Shown here in pieces: positions 1 through 13,330 of a DNA stretch of 64,000 nucleotides. The stretch's first letter is position 1. Every line of letters begins with the position of its first letter. The DNA comes from Anticarsia gemmatalis. Lineage: Eukaryota; Arthropoda; Insecta; Lepidoptera; Erebidae. The DNA lies in the NCBI RefSeq assembly GCF_050436995.1, contig NC_134753.1:5766001-5830000 (forward strand), in the 5' to 3' direction. Under the pieces are notes generated by a model. It did not search any database. It was not told the DNA's origin and was given only the letters and a program-made list of their open reading frames with translations. The translations under genes were made by a program, and so were the position numbers.

Positions 1-225
1 ACAAAGTATTTCTCAGAGCTGCCTTGATCATTCGTCGCTAGGCACTTGAACCTTTGGCCATACGTGGACGCGCTCGCTTCAACACTCAATACAGCTTGAT
101 TCCCTTCACCTTCATTAAACTTAATTTGTTTCTTATCGAACTCCAATAGGGAGTCGTCAGATAATTCTTTGAACCATCTGTATGTAGGTTCGGGAAAGCC
201 TGCAGCTGAACATATCATATCCACT
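1..225 (-). CDS. Ig-protein coding exon 7 (Ig3, cut by window edge)
   Basis: After the acceptor TTTCCAG the exon reads VDMICSAAGFPEPTYRWFKE and continues to GQRFKCLATNDQGSS, so both Ig3 cysteines and the tryptophan are here. The reading frame is open to base 1. Confidence 0.85.
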
Positions 226-3200
226 CTGGAAATAATGTTATGGTTAAAAAATATTATAGCAATATGCATAAGAGGAGTTGGCTGTTAACATTTTTTTTAA
301 CCCATTTCTGTCCCACTACTGGGCAAGGGTCTCTTACCAAACCTGGAAATGGTTAGGCCTTGAGTTCACCGCGCTAGCCAAGTGCGGGTTGGAGACTTTT
401 GCATGCTGTCAATAAATGTATGAAACAAATTGTCGGCATGCAAGGTTTCATCACAATGATTTCCTTCACCGTTAGAGCAAATGATAGTGATTTCTAATAC
501 ACACATAACTTCGATAAGTCATTGGTGAGTTGCCTCCAGTTCGAACCATCAACCATTTGCGTGGGAGGTAATGTTAATATTTAATATAAGAAAAATATTT
601 AATTGATACTATTATCACGTGGATATGGTCTATTTTATTTCCACAAAAACTCTGGCGAGTAATTAACAAAATGATCATTTCAGACACACACGCTAACCGT
701 GTTGAAAGCGGAAGGTCTAATTAAACTGACGTTTATAACTAGTTAGGCATGCGATGTTATTGTGTGTGAATACAACTGTATGCTTACTGTTCGTTATTTC
801 TGCCATAAACCAATTTTGTTTCATTGCCATCTTCAAAAATAGGCGCGTCTGAAACAGATGATTTACATGAAAAGAAAATTGTGTTTTTGAAAGTCTTTTC
901 TAAAAATAACTAAATGTATAAATTTAAAAAAATAAAGACATTTATAAATAATTAGGCAAACAAAGTATCGATATCCTTGTCAATATATATACCAAAAAAA
1001 AACAACACAGGTGGTACTTACTCCCAAGCTGCACTGAAACTTATTGTATTCTTGTAAACAACACGAAACTTAACCTAAAATTATGCTATCGTAATAACTA
1101 TATTAGTTGTCTTTACTAACTCGCTTTAATTTATGCATATTAAATATATTCTAATTAAAAGTATTACGTTGACTGAAAATATACATACAATTAACATTCA
1201 AGGTAATATTTAGCCTCTGAATGTGGCCGCACTCCTCAACTTGAGAGCTCTCCTGAATACTGACACAAGAATAAACTCCACTATCCTCAGGCTCCAGTGA
1301 TGTGATCGTGAGCAGACCTTCGAACCCTTGGATGTTGTACTTCGTCATCACTTTGTATTTATCTGAACTGTCCTCATCTGAAAAATGAGAGATTGCACGG
1401 CAACTAGCAGTAACTATGAAATATCTTGCATGTAGACGTAGGTATATATGTTAGTTAATATTTAGAACTAGGATATGCTTTAAATGTATAGACTTTAATA
1501 ACGTAAAATTAACCTCTTTAACCGCAAGTAATAACGCAAATATAAATCAAATATAAGCACAATTCGCTCTTTGAATAACCATGCATTCCGTTCATAATTA
1601 TGGTAATAAATCAAAGTTGTTTTACTTAACTACATACATAATATATTAAATACTAGTTCAAAGATTATAACTTTAACGGGAACGGTAATATAATGGTAAA
1701 GGAAAAGATAAATGAAAAGGAAAAGATACATGAAATTTAAGTGATATAAATTTTTAATGCGCTAAAGATTATAGTCTGAATCGACAACTAACCGAAGCCC
1801 GGCCAAATAACGGCTGTAGTCATCTTGTATTTAAGACAATAATAAATTAATCGTCAGAAACAGTGTAGGTACCTAGAAACGTCTTGCACAAGAGGAAAAT
1901 GTTTCACGTTGGATTAAACTATAATATAAATGTAATAATTGTCCTTGATATAAGAATTATACACAACATATGCTACTTATATTTATAAGATAACGATTGC
2001 AATTATACACCAATTACATATACTCCATTTACTATTATGTTTATTTTATCTTGTTCTCCCAACATATTATTTATTCATTTTATTGTTTCATACCCTGAAA
2101 GTTTATAACACCAATTAATTTATTAAATATTTACTGTAAAGCGACACAAGGAGAATAAATGTTTTTTGTTTTACTTTTCACGGAAATCGGTTTTACTATA
2201 CATACATAAGCATGCGTTGATAAAATTACGTTTCGTTTCCATTGTGGTCAATGACCAAAAAAATATTAACCTCTTCTGTTATATTCACAAAAAATAAATA
2301 AACATTCATATAATTGGTGTCGTTATTCATTAATTTATATTAATATGTGCTTAAAGTTTGATAAAGAGCATTAACAGAAGTTGGATAAAAAATTATTTAA
2401 ATTATTTTCCATAAACACTTGTTTTACCGCAAAACCTAAAAAAATAGCGATTCAAAGGTCAAGACATACCTACAGAAACAATCTGGAGTGCTTCGAACTT
2501 TTGAAAAAAGGAACACAAAGGATTTTTAAAAGTTGTTTAAAATAAGTAATTGATTGATTTGTGGGTGTAGTGTGTATGACAGAAGATTGACAGAAAATGA
2601 TTGACAATGAGTTTTAATTACTTGCGTATTTATTTATTTAGGTTTTTTTTATTTTGTGCGTCAAATCGTATTACGCTGATGCGTAGGTCAAAGTTACTAA
2701 TTAAATGAGAATGTGCAATTTGGTATCTACGAAATGATGTGACTTTTGGACATTCGAAATGTACACTGTGATAAGTTTCCGAGCTATTGAGTTGCACATT
2801 ATGCTTTATATTTAATACTATACGAATATTTATTTCACTTTCGATGCCAATCATAATACATACCAGTAATAAAATTTCCGAATCTGTCCCATACCAGCCT
2901 CGGCTCAGGGTCTCCTTTTGCTTGACACGACAACGTAATAGAGCGGCCCAAGTCTGCAGTCACTTCAGTTGTCGTCCCCACAAACTCCGAAGGCTCTGTG
3001 GACATTTGTTAATGGTTACTTAAGTAGAAGCAGAAACCTAACGTTTTAGAGATACAAAGAAAGTTCGACAAATAGCGTATATTACACTAAAATTGGTATT
3101 ATAATGTCATTATTTTGCTTTAATTATTATTGCATTTCTACATTGCCGTAAGCCTCATACATACCTACGACGCACAAAGCAGCCTCTTTGACTTCGTCTC

Positions 3201-4307
3201 CAGACCGGCACTCGTACACTCCAGTGTCCTGAACCATAGCTTTCGTTATCGTCAGCACGAGGGCTGGGGCTCTTCCTCTCAGTGATTGCACGAAATGCTC
3301 TTGGGCGAACACCCTGCTACCCGGAATCCTTTTCACCACGCTACCGTTCGGATAAAACCATTCCACCTAGAAATGTTATATTTATTATTATCACTTCAAA
3401 ACCTATGCAGATCATATCATTATCAGTATCAAATACATTTTGAGCACAAGATATTTAGTTTATAGTTCCTAATAGAACCTATCTTGTGGACCCAACAACA
3501 AGATAGTTAGTTTAGTCAGGGATATGAGCTACGTGATTAATCTCTTGTCGACGACAAATCACAATTTTTTTTTTGTAAAAAATATGAAGTCAACTTTTTA
3601 TCTAATAACTAACTATGTTTTAAGCCCGGAAGACGTTTCATACCTTTTGAAATCTATTAGGTGCTTTACAGCTTATAGTTTTGTGTTCTCCAACTTTTAA
3701 ATAGTCGCTGTCCCCATAAGTGACTGGCTCCACAATAAGTCCATGTTCCACGATTTTTCCGCCATACACTGTTAAATGTAAATAAAGAAATAACACTGTA
3801 TTGTTGGACAGACAACTCGAGAAATTTCTCAATGTGCTGTATTGATCAGGACTTAAACCGCCTATCGTCCATTTACGATGAGTTACTAGAACTAGAATAG
3901 TAATAATGGCTTTCGCTTCCGCAAATTTAGTGCAAGATACCATTAAAAATAAAATATAATAATTTATGCATTAAGGACAAATACAGACACTTATGATGGT
4001 CAAATACAGGAGGTGAATTTACCGCCAGTTCGGAACAAGGGGCCAATGAGTAGAACTGGCGAGGAACTTCTGGTCACTGATTTTGATAAAATGATCAGAC
4101 CAGGTCGTTACTATACATATACCTACACGTTAATTAATTGAACTTATCCTCCTTTTGTAGCTAAAAAACTAATACATGGTAATGGCTAATTACAGTATTA
4201 ATGAGGAAGACTCAAAAATATTGAACCTACTTCCATATTTGTCTAAGGAACTTACCTGCTCTATAGAACATGTACACAAAAACAATCACATAAAATAACC
4301 ACTTCAT
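1..4307 (-). CDS. Ig-superfamily cell adhesion protein (NCAM/Fasciclin II-like), 5' part
   Basis: Seven exons on the minus strand join in phase: 4307-4256, 3768-3644, 3366-3165, 2995-2864, 1377-1189, 848-788 and 225-1. All introns are GT-AG. The product starts with a hydrophobic signal peptide (MKWLFYVIVFVYMFYRA), then Ig1 (Cys51, Trp62, Cys112 in DTGVYEC), Ig2 (Cys150, Trp162, Cys208 in EDSGVYSC) and Ig3 (Cys259, Trp271, Cys315). The protein is open at the window edge, so later Ig or fibronectin domains, membrane anchor and C terminus are not visible. Known for the family: homophilic or heterophilic adhesion at the neuronal or epithelial surface. The order of Ig domains and the GDPEP and GFPEP motifs after strand B resemble Fasciclin II/NCAM proteins; this is inference, and another multi-Ig adhesion protein is possible. 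The gene is divergent to the ABCG gene. Confidence 0.85.
300..570 (-). repeat. Dispersed repeat (CCCAGCAGTGGGAC type), copy 1
   Basis: Read on the minus strand, this segment contains GCACTTGGCTAGCGCGGTG and ends in TTGCCCAGTAGTGGGACAG. The copy at 60010-60160 on the plus strand has TTGGCCAGCGTGGTAGACTC and ends in TTGCCCAGCAGTGGGACA. The two are diverged members of one family, here in the intron between Ig exons 6 and 7. I recognise the type as common in Lepidoptera but cannot name it. Confidence 0.65.
788..848 (-). CDS. Ig-protein coding exon 6 (61-nt linker/A-strand exon)
   Basis: Exon 5 and exon 7 cannot join well directly: the phases disagree and the A strand of Ig3 would be missing. This exon, after CTGTTTCAG and before GTAAGC, enters in phase 1 and leaves in phase 2. 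It encodes APIFEDGNETKLVYGRNNEQ, the expected Ig3 A/A' strand. Confidence 0.8.
1189..1377 (-). CDS. Ig-protein coding exon 5 (second half of Ig2)
   Basis: Acceptor TTTTTCAG, donor GTATGT; 189 nt, phase 1 to phase 1. It encodes the E and F strands (GLLTITSLEPEDSGVYSC) and the G strand. The donor after 1189 is preferred over the nearby GTTAAT and GTATAT because only it fits exon 6. Confidence 0.85.
2864..2995 (-). CDS. Ig-protein coding exon 4 (first half of Ig2)
   Basis: Acceptor CCACAG, donor GTATGT; 132 nt, phase 1 to phase 1. It encodes LGRSITLSCQAKGDPEPRL with the Ig2 B-strand cysteine, then VWDRFG with the core tryptophan. Confidence 0.87.
3165..3366 (-). CDS. Ig-protein coding exon 3 (second half of Ig1)
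   Basis: It starts after TTTCTAG and ends before GTATG. It encodes VEWFYPNG with the core tryptophan and the F-strand QDTGVYECRS with the second Ig1 cysteine. It leaves phase 1. Confidence 0.88.
3644..3768 (-). CDS. Ig-protein coding exon 2 (first half of Ig1)
   Basis: The acceptor TTTAACAG precedes 3768 and a GTATGA donor follows 3644. The exon encodes VYGGKIVEHG and the B-strand VGEHKTISCK with the first Ig1 cysteine. It ends in phase 0. Confidence 0.85.
4256..4307 (-). CDS. Ig-protein coding exon 1 (signal peptide)
   Basis: ATG at 4307 opens 17 codons of hydrophobic signal peptide, followed by a GTAAG donor at 4255-4251. The exon ends in phase 1 (one base of a Val codon), which fits exon 2. 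Confidence 0.82.
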
Positions 4308-6449
4308 TTTAGGTTCGAAATTAAAATTTTAATGGCACATTTATTTTTTTAACAATGGCACATCACTCGTTCGTCCTATTTCTTTTTTCGTGATGGCAGT
4401 GGCACGCTTCAAATGAAAGTGCGGGTTATTAGGCTATATGCGTACAAATTATTTAATAGGAAGAATTAATTAATCCTAATGATCATTATTGTGTACAATG
4501 TCATCAGTGAGGAAGTGACACTTACCGTAGTCACCATGGAAAATTAAAAAGGTCACAATACTGTGTCACGCTTCGGATGTGCGAGATAATATAATAATTA
4601 ACAACAATATGTTAAATAATACTTCGGATTAGGCATCAAATATCTTCAAAATTTAAAAAGATACCTTTACATTCCAATCAACATAAAAAGTATAGAATGA
4701 AAATTACTCGAAGAAGTTTTGCAAGAAACATAAATAAAATATTGACCATGAAACGATTCTTCATACTTTATTTTACAGTTTTATTACAATGCAGCTAGCT
4801 GGCTATTGTGTGTACCCAGTGATTTTCATCACATTAAGACGCATCTATTAGTGTAATTTATCAATTAAATAATTTTTCCTAAGTATTGACTGTGTAGTTC
4901 TTGTATTTCTTTTATATTCTTTTTAATTTAAGTTAACCCAGATTTGCATTAACTTAAAAAAATAACAACACTCGCACTGATGATGACTGTGGGATTTTGA
5001 TAACCTCTTAGTCGGAGGAGTCTTTTATAAACAGACGAAGCTAGCACAAAGAACTCCCAGACTTCAAATAATTATCTGGGGTCATGCAGAATGATATTCG
5101 TTCCGTCTGAGTTTGTATCCACGACACGTGTCTGTGATTTAAATTATAATAATCTGTTCAGTAGTAAACAGCAAATTGTAAAAATAAAATATTTGTTTAC
5201 ATGTTCTCTTTAATTTCTTAATTACATTTCTAGATAGATAATACTAAGCAGGAACATTATTAGTAAGCATTTATCGCAAATTGAAACTGTACTTTGTACT
5301 CCGTCCGGATGCAAGGTTTTATCGACTGAAGGCAATACACACATGTCAATAACTGTGTAATGATAAGCAAAACATTAAATAATTATTGAAATACATTCAG
5401 CGAATACTTGTACCGTTTAAATGACAAACAATGATGTCACTTCAGCGTTGCTGATTGAACTTTGATCACTTTTGAGGTCAATAGAAATTATATATTCTTG
5501 TATTGTTCAGTCTACGAATTGAGGAGTTTTCTCTAACTATTATGTGCTGTAAACTTCGGAGTTGTTTTAATTTGTCGTTCCTTTTTTTTTCAACAGTTTT
5601 CAAGTAATCTAGTAAATAGTCTTTAATTATATTATGTATTCTATGTGACCATACAATTCATAATATAAATTTTCAATATTTCCCACTGCTAGGTGTAATA
5701 TGTGCAAAGTCGTACCCGTAATTTATTATATTGGTAATCATAAAATGAAATGTAATTTATTTTATATATTACCATAAAATGATGACGCAATGACTTTTGT
5801 GACATTGATGACCACTATAAAAGTAAGGAATTAAATACCGATTAATCCTTTGTTTGATATCTGAAAGGATTGCATTTAGTAGCTATAAAAAATGTTTTTT
5901 CAATAAACCGAATGCATAGTTACTTATAATATATATTGATAATTTTATATAGGCAGTAGCATGTGCAATATTTTATTAATGTTGTTATTCCGCGGAAATT
6001 TCTTAGTTTCCATACAAGACTCTATAACGATTGCAAAACCGCAAATTGACCTGCGGACTGATATACTTTTTGAATTCCATAAATACTTACCATAGCTTCC
6101 AGATTTTATGCCATTTCTGCAACTTATTGTATCATATAGGCTTTCCAGCAATCATGTAAATAAGTGATTGAATAAAATCGGGAGTCAGCAGTAGGATTTT
6201 TTTGTGGTAATATTTCAATACATCAATGTGAGGAATTACGAGTTTATCAAAGTAAACGATCAACGCGTGGGTAATTGACCGGTGTCATCATCACCTGACA
6301 CAGTTTAACAATACACATTCCCACATTACATTTTACTTTGTTAATGTATGCAATTCTATCACTATTATTTACAGCAAAAGACGCACACAAATAATAAAGT
6401 TTTCAGCAATTTTGTTTTAAAAACAATTTTATTCTCATGAGATTGCCTG

Positions 6450-6483
6450 AAAAGCGCCTTTTGAAATAGCAAAAGGCGCTTTT
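6450..6483. repeat. Perfect 14-bp inverted repeat (hairpin)
   Basis: The arms AAAAGCGCCTTTTG (6450-6463) and CAAAAGGCGCTTTT (6470-6483) are exact reverse complements around a 6-nt loop. The arm is GC-richer than its surroundings. The stem is short for a microRNA precursor. Confidence 0.8.
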
Positions 6484-9400
6484 TGAATCATAATTCAAAA
6501 GGTAATATTGGGAATACCTACTTGAGGATTGTTAAAATAATAATAACTACCTTCTTTGAGTAAGGAATATGCAAATAAATTATTTATATTATAAATTATA
6601 AATGATCACCAGTGTGTTTCATTAAACATTTATCCCTAACCTACAAGACTTTGTTTCGAACTATCGAATGATTCATTGACGTCACGGTAACGAATTTTTA
6701 TCAAACGTATTATGAGAAGTAGGTACTCATTGATGTTCGACATTCGCTGAATAATAATGTCGATTCTTGATAAAAGCAGTACGTTGTAAGAATGTTCACA
6801 ACAATTATATTAGGCTGACGTAGATACAACGTATGACTAAATTGACTAAAAATAATGTCATTGTCACTTGCCATCGTCATTAGTTATTTTCTCCCAAATG
6901 AATCCTCAGAATCCTCTACATTTATTTTAAAGAGATACATAATTATGTAATTTTAGCACAAGATAAACAGGTATTAGATCTCTATCTGACACCACATACG
7001 ACGCTTCCATAGGTACTATTAGTTAAATTACAATAAAACAGTTAAATTAATGATCCAAATACAGTAGCACAATGCCCCGACTCTACAGTGATAATTCATA
7101 TTAAAAATATAATTTATATAAAAGTGTGTGAACTGAATAATGTTAGACATGCAATAAATATCTGTTAGAAGTATCATAAGTTGTTATAAAGTATGAATAC
7201 GGAAGATTACTGTATGTGACTGGAATCGCAACGAATAATTAGAATTTGTAAGTAATATGAATTATTAATTAATCACATGGAAGTATACCATCGTTTTATG
7301 GTAAACTATTACACCTTCACTAATGGTTTGAGATTCTTATGACTTCGTTGAATGAAGTCCAATCAGTCCATGTTTTTTTTTTTACTTTGGTTTATTCAGA
7401 ATACGAGTTCGTTGTTAAACGCAATCAGTTTTCCTGTTGATATAATATTAGGTATACTTGTATAAGTTATAATGTATTGATAGTTTCCGCACGATAATGC
7501 ACCCACACATTTTTTAGAATGTCGTGTGCTTTACTACAAAAATAACTTTTACATAAATACAGATACGAATACGATCAAATAAAATATAGTTTATGCGGTG
7601 AACGGTTAACTAATAGCGTTTTGCAACTTGTGTTAATGTTTGCAATAACTGAGATTTAGAAGCTATGCTATATCGTTATCACTCGTCCGCCTGGCCTTTC
7701 TTCGAACTATGTTAGAGACGCCTTCTAGTCACTCCAGATGCAGTTGAATACCAATGTTTTGGTTGTCAGACTTTTAAAGCTTCTAACTACTAGTCGTCTG
7801 GCAAATAACAGCACAATTTAAGGTGTCTTACGAAACACGAAGGAACTCGGTATGTATAATATGGTTACCCGTCCACAGACCGACCACGGCAATCGTAACT
7901 TTACCTGAGAGATCGATTCGTGCGACTGTTGTTGTTTTGCCACGAGCTCCTATAATCTTTATCATTATTTTTACAAATCAATTTGAATGCAATGTTTATT
8001 AATTATAAAAATGGTTAGAACTAAATCTAGGTTTCGTTCAGTCTCATCGGTGTCATAAGCCAAACGGATGTGATACTATGCTTATTACATAAGTAAATGA
8101 TCACGATTCCTGCGATAATACATAAATAACTACATTAACCACAGAACTGACAAACTAACCTTGTAATTATCTATTTTATATCATAACTTATTTTTATTGT
8201 CTATTGCAGAAACTGCCTCAGATAAAGGCCATACTTATATTTAATTATTTAATTCTCTAGATGCTTCTTAGTACTTTAGTTAAATACTGAATTAAAGGAA
8301 TTTCACAAGTACGGAAATATTCGCGACTTTGGACGCGCTTCTATAATACATGTTTACGATTATTACTGCGTTAATATATTTTTGTACTATGTTTTAAATA
8401 TTTTATTACAAATATGAAAAATCGCGAGACTTATTGCAGAAAGTATAAATATTTGCCTTTCATAATATAGTGTCTTAACTAAGAATTGCTCGTGTGTCGC
8501 GGGGGCTTTTACAAATATAAATATAACGGACACAAAGTACAACCACGACCTTCAGACGTACTGGTACTGGCATGGCGACCACCATAACCACTGCGCCACG
8601 GCAGCCGTCTATTATTGTTATGTACCTATGATGTTTTTAAAATAAGTGTATTTTTAACATCGACATTTGTTTTATTTTCCAAAAAGTACCTATTGATATG
8701 ATTTCTCAGCAGCTACTCGGTTGTCGATAGTCGTTAATCGTAGGAGATGGCCTCCCTGATCGTTAAGGCTAATTATGTAAATAAATGAATTATGACTAGA
8801 AGATTATCAGATCATTAATCCATGCATTTAGTAATGCTATTTCCCTTAGAAGTTATTTTAATATACTTGTCAACAATAGGCAATTACGCTGGTACTTATT
8901 TATACTTATTAAGCTACGTAGACTAGTATAAAATTCTTCTCGTTTTTCTAGTTTTTACAATTACGTAAGGCTGCACTTATACAAATAATTGTGCTATTAA
9001 ACTGTCTCACAATTCACTATTACTGGTTTACGGAATCAAACGAGTTCGATAGCAATCTGCTTTACCTTTGAAAAAATAATATAAAGTATGGATCTGACGT
9101 AAATTAAATTTAAAATGACTTCAGAGCAAAATCCCGTGAATAATTTATGATATTGTTTGGACACGGCTCCTTTGTTAAAGGAAATCTTTGTCATTATTCC
9201 GTTGATTGAGAGATAGAAGGAGGTGTTACCAATTTCATATAATTTAATATTTATCTTAAACGCAATATCAAATTAAAATAATTTTAAAACTTACTTCAGA
9301 TGCAATGTTCCACTTCCATGACTGTATTGTTAACCACGACCTTATCAACGGACTTCTATCCTTTTGCTGAGTAAGGCCTACAATTAATCACCATATTTTC

Positions 9401-10900
9401 CTTTGTGGTCAGGCATACTCTACATTATACCTTGTTATTTACGTACATTTCGCCACTCACTGAATGTGTCAAATATTGGGTATTTTTTGCCTGAGTATAG
9501 TATAATAGTCTAATAATAACTATATATTAAGTAACTCTAATAGTCTATTGATATATCAATCCAAACAGATTTATTTTAAATCTCCTATATTGTAAGCTGT
9601 CAGGCTTTTTTTAACTATAAATAGAGAAGGACGCAAGCCCAGTTGTTACATCGTGCCCTCAACGTAACTTGGCAGATGAACAGGTGTAAAGCAGAAGGTA
9701 ACTCATTATAATCACTGTGATGAGTATTTCCTAGTGTTAAATAGTTCCTAGGTACGTAATAGTGTCACATAATAATACCTTTATTGCGGATGTGGCCATG
9801 GTGCGTCTTGTTCTTACAAGATTTTCATTTAACCTATCGTTGGACGTCTAATTAAGTAGTTCAGTTTGGCACTGTAACTTGAAAAGAAAACATACGAGTG
9901 TGTTACTTAGTTTTAAGTACTTATGTCCATCAAGTGTTAAAATAACCATACGTAGACCACAAGTAAGTAAACTAAATAGGTACACGTGATGTGAATGGCT
10001 ATAAATGCATCATGTGAGGTTTAATTGTTGAACAAAACCTGTTAGTGCTTATATTATTCTAATAAACATTATTGTACTTACTTATGATATACATATTTTA
10101 TTCTGAACGTTAGGTAGTTAAATATATAAATCTAGCCTAAGATGTGAATGTATTACAACATAGCTAAGTCTAAGTGTACATACAATGAAATACGACAAGA
10201 TGTTGCCCACGGGTAAAACGTTAGGTTAATTTACATTTGGCTTTAATTAAAAATATTGGTCGGAAGTTCCAATTATTCATAACTGTCACGAAACCTAAAC
10301 TTAACCGCTTAAATGTCACTTTTTACCTATATTCTATAGCGATTCCAAGAAAATAAGTTTAATATTTCCTTTATTAATAATATATAATTCATAGCTACAC
10401 CGAGTTGCGGTCTACAATACCTACCATGTTAATCACCCAGTGCCTACGCTGACAATAGAACACCTCATACTATTTATATTGTATTATTCCAGTAATATAT
10501 AATTTTACCTAACCTAAATATAATTGAAACTTCTCATCTCTCTTGTATTATAATAATACAAATATAGTAGGAAAGGTTTTCTTCTTAATGAATGATAACT
10601 ACTGTAGACTATACCTTGCATTCGCTTAGATAACTTCACTCATAAGGTCACTGTAAACTAAACTGCAAACGCGTGATATCTCGCTAATTGATCTTAATAC
10701 GCTAACGCTAATGAGTAATTATAGATGTTATAACCATTTATTAAATTACCATGCCACGTTTCAGGATAGATCAATAAAATAATAATAGTTCGCTGTGTCG
10801 TTTAACCTCGAATTATATTACAGGGTGTGATTAAGTCTTTGTGTAATTTTGTATGTGCACGCGCACACTTCATATTTTTTACCTCGTCTATAAACTAGTA

Positions 10901-11152
10901 CTAGCTGACCCGCGCAACTTCGCTTGCGTCACATAAGAGAGAATGGGTCATAATTTCCCCCGTTTTTGTAACATTTTTTACTGGTGCTCTGCTCCTGTTA
11001 GTTGTAGCGTGATGTTATATAGCCTATAGCCTTCCTCAATAAATAGGCTATCCAACAGTAAAACAATTTTTCAATTCGCACCAGAAGTTCCTGAGATTAG
11101 TGCGCTCAAACAATCAAACAAGCTCTTCAGCTTTATAATATCAGTATAGATA
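10901..11152 (+). repeat. Dispersed repeat (GACCCGCGCAACTTCGCTTG family), copy 1
   Basis: It starts CTAGCTGACCCGCGCAACTT, carries AGCGTGATGTTATATAGCCT and TTCCTGAGATTAGTGCG, and ends CAGCTTTATAATATCAGTAT. Two more copies in the window (19019-19291 reversed, 51733-52023) align along the whole length, so this is a mobile or short interspersed element. It has no coding capacity; I do not assign a class. Confidence 0.85.
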
Positions 11153-13079
11153 TAAAAGTAATCTCCTTACATTATTTTTACGCCACACCATATAAAAACC
11201 AACTTGAACAATTTTGGAAATTATTTTTCCTAAACAACAAAGATCATTCCTGTCGTGTACGTAACTTGCGCTATGATCGCATCACACCAGTGCAAAGTTG
11301 CTCTACTTTATAATTAACTTGTGATCATCACGCTATCACTATTTCAAGAGAATCGAAGCCCGCAAATCGTTTCAGTAATTACTATTAATACTGGTTCATG
11401 TGACTTTTCTCGAAGTTTACAAAATGATATTTTTATAATAACAGCCATTAGTTAATATTTATGGAGCCGTCGTACTTTCCCAAACTAATTTCCCAGCTAC
11501 TCTACTCCGATACGGCACTTAATTGTGGTATTACTTAACTCAACTAGTATATTAAGAAAGTGCATTGATTTTAATTTATAATAACGATGTCACCTAGATA
11601 CAATACTAAGGAATTGCGTGAGAATGAACTCCAATACATTACTCAAACTTCTTATAAGTGAATGAAGCAACGTATCTAGAAGATTCTAAAGTTTTGTAAT
11701 CATAACTGAACTCATACACATGTCGACGTGCTAATGAGGCCATTAGAAATGCGTCAAACGAGTGCATATTTCTTAAACCTACATTTTGTTTAAGTAACAA
11801 AACTATGTCGGATTGTAACTTAAACGCTGATTTAGGTGAATATTTTTACAAAATATATTAATAGTCATACAAAATAATAGCATAATTTAGACAATATTCT
11901 TTTTATTTTTAGGTTTATTATTTGTTAGGAAGTAATATTTTATGAGATTAAGTCCCAAAACAATTTTCTTTTGAATTAAGTATTTTGATATTTTTTGCTA
12001 ATGACAAAATAGTTGTTACAGCTCAAAAAAATTACAGTATCTATTAAAAATGTTGTATTGATTGCTTTTGTATCATTTTGAACGTAATCATAATACATCG
12101 AATTCTTGATAACAAGTAACACGTGTTCACTATATTCACGCGTCAGGCAAAACAAAGCGAATTTTTACGTAAACAAGCATGCCACGGATGCTAAATTATA
12201 ATATTAAATAGGTAATGGTAGTTCAGAGGGTCTCGAAAGTTTACGTATTTTGGTAAATACCTTTTCTAGCACTAATGAAGATTTTATATAATAATAAGAA
12301 CTCACTTAACTATCAATTTAAATTTACACGATATGTTTCAGCAACATAAATACTATGAAGTGTCATTTCCAATTAAGCTACATTTATATCTTCGGGAATG
12401 GAATAATTGCGAAAACTTAGAATCTCAAAAACTATTTTAACTGGCGGTTAAGTAAATATTTAGTCGTTCTCGATGCAAGTGGCGCTGTTGCAATCATTAA
12501 ATGGTTGCGTTTGTGAGCCCTTTGGTCTCATACTTCACCACACTTCGCCCTTGGCCAGATACTACTTGCACATAACTAGTTAGCAAATATTATATTATGC
12601 AGATGTTTAGAAACTTTCAAAACCGAATGAGTAAATTAATTGTAAACCGGGTTCGCTTTTACACAACGTTAACTTTTATTACCCACTTAATAATTTTCCT
12701 TAGTGACACAAAGCTAGTAAGGGATTTCCTTTAATTTGACCGCCACTTTCACAGTATAACTCACAAAAACATTTGTAACAAATTTTCTTGTCAGTGTTCT
12801 GGCATCGTGCCAATTCTAAGATTGGCTAGACCTTGACTCTGCAGCTAAGATCTATTTTTAACGTAATAAGACTTTACTTATATAGATTTGTATACTTCCA
12901 AAGATAGTAAAATTGAACAGTACTAAATAAGAGTTGATTTATTGACGACATTTTTTGCAGTTAAACATTAATATGAAACAATAATCCATGAAAAACGAAT
13001 TTGTATTTTTTACGATTTCAGTAATAGGCTTATCAAGAAATTACTCGTTACGGTGCCGGTTCGAATTCTGCTCACTCTT

Positions 13080-13260
13080 TAAGGGAAAACACCGCAACAG
13101 TTTGTCCATACGAATACAAAAGATAGTGAGTGGCACTCGCCGGCACATGCGCAACAAACACAAGCAGTCAGTTCACTCTGACTCGCGGCGCAGTACGTAC
13201 CGCACCGCGTTCGATTCCAACACATCCGCATCGTGAATTATATCGCGGAGTTTGTTTACA
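13080..13260 (+). promoter_or_regulatory. CpG-rich block, candidate promoter or noncoding first exon
   Basis: A short stretch rich in CG dinucleotides (CGCCGGCACATGCGC, CTCGCGGCGCAG, CCGCACCGCGTTCG) in a strongly AT-rich region. It contains TCAGTT at 13168-13173, which matches the arthropod initiator. It lies between the divergent Ig and ABCG genes. I infer that it may drive ABCG transcription and be spliced to the 21592 acceptor; a role for the Ig gene is also possible. The 82-codon frame through it looks accidental. Confidence 0.35.
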
Positions 13261-13330
13261 ATCGCTTACAACAAATATAAATAAACGTTAAACAGTGAAA
13301 TAATGATTTAATTTCGAAAGTAATTTTCTC

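Larger units (their letters stand above)
4308..13079. other. Intergenic, upstream of the Ig gene; no gene seen
   Basis: AT-rich sequence with only short, unsupported reading frames. It holds the 6450-6483 hairpin and the 10901-11152 dispersed repeat. The 5' UTR and promoter of the Ig gene must lie in this stretch or beyond, but I could not place them. Confidence 0.6.

Noticed and set aside
12988..13236. 82-codon frame over the CpG block
   Set aside because: No domain, start in AT-rich flank; the composition is better explained by a promoter or leader.
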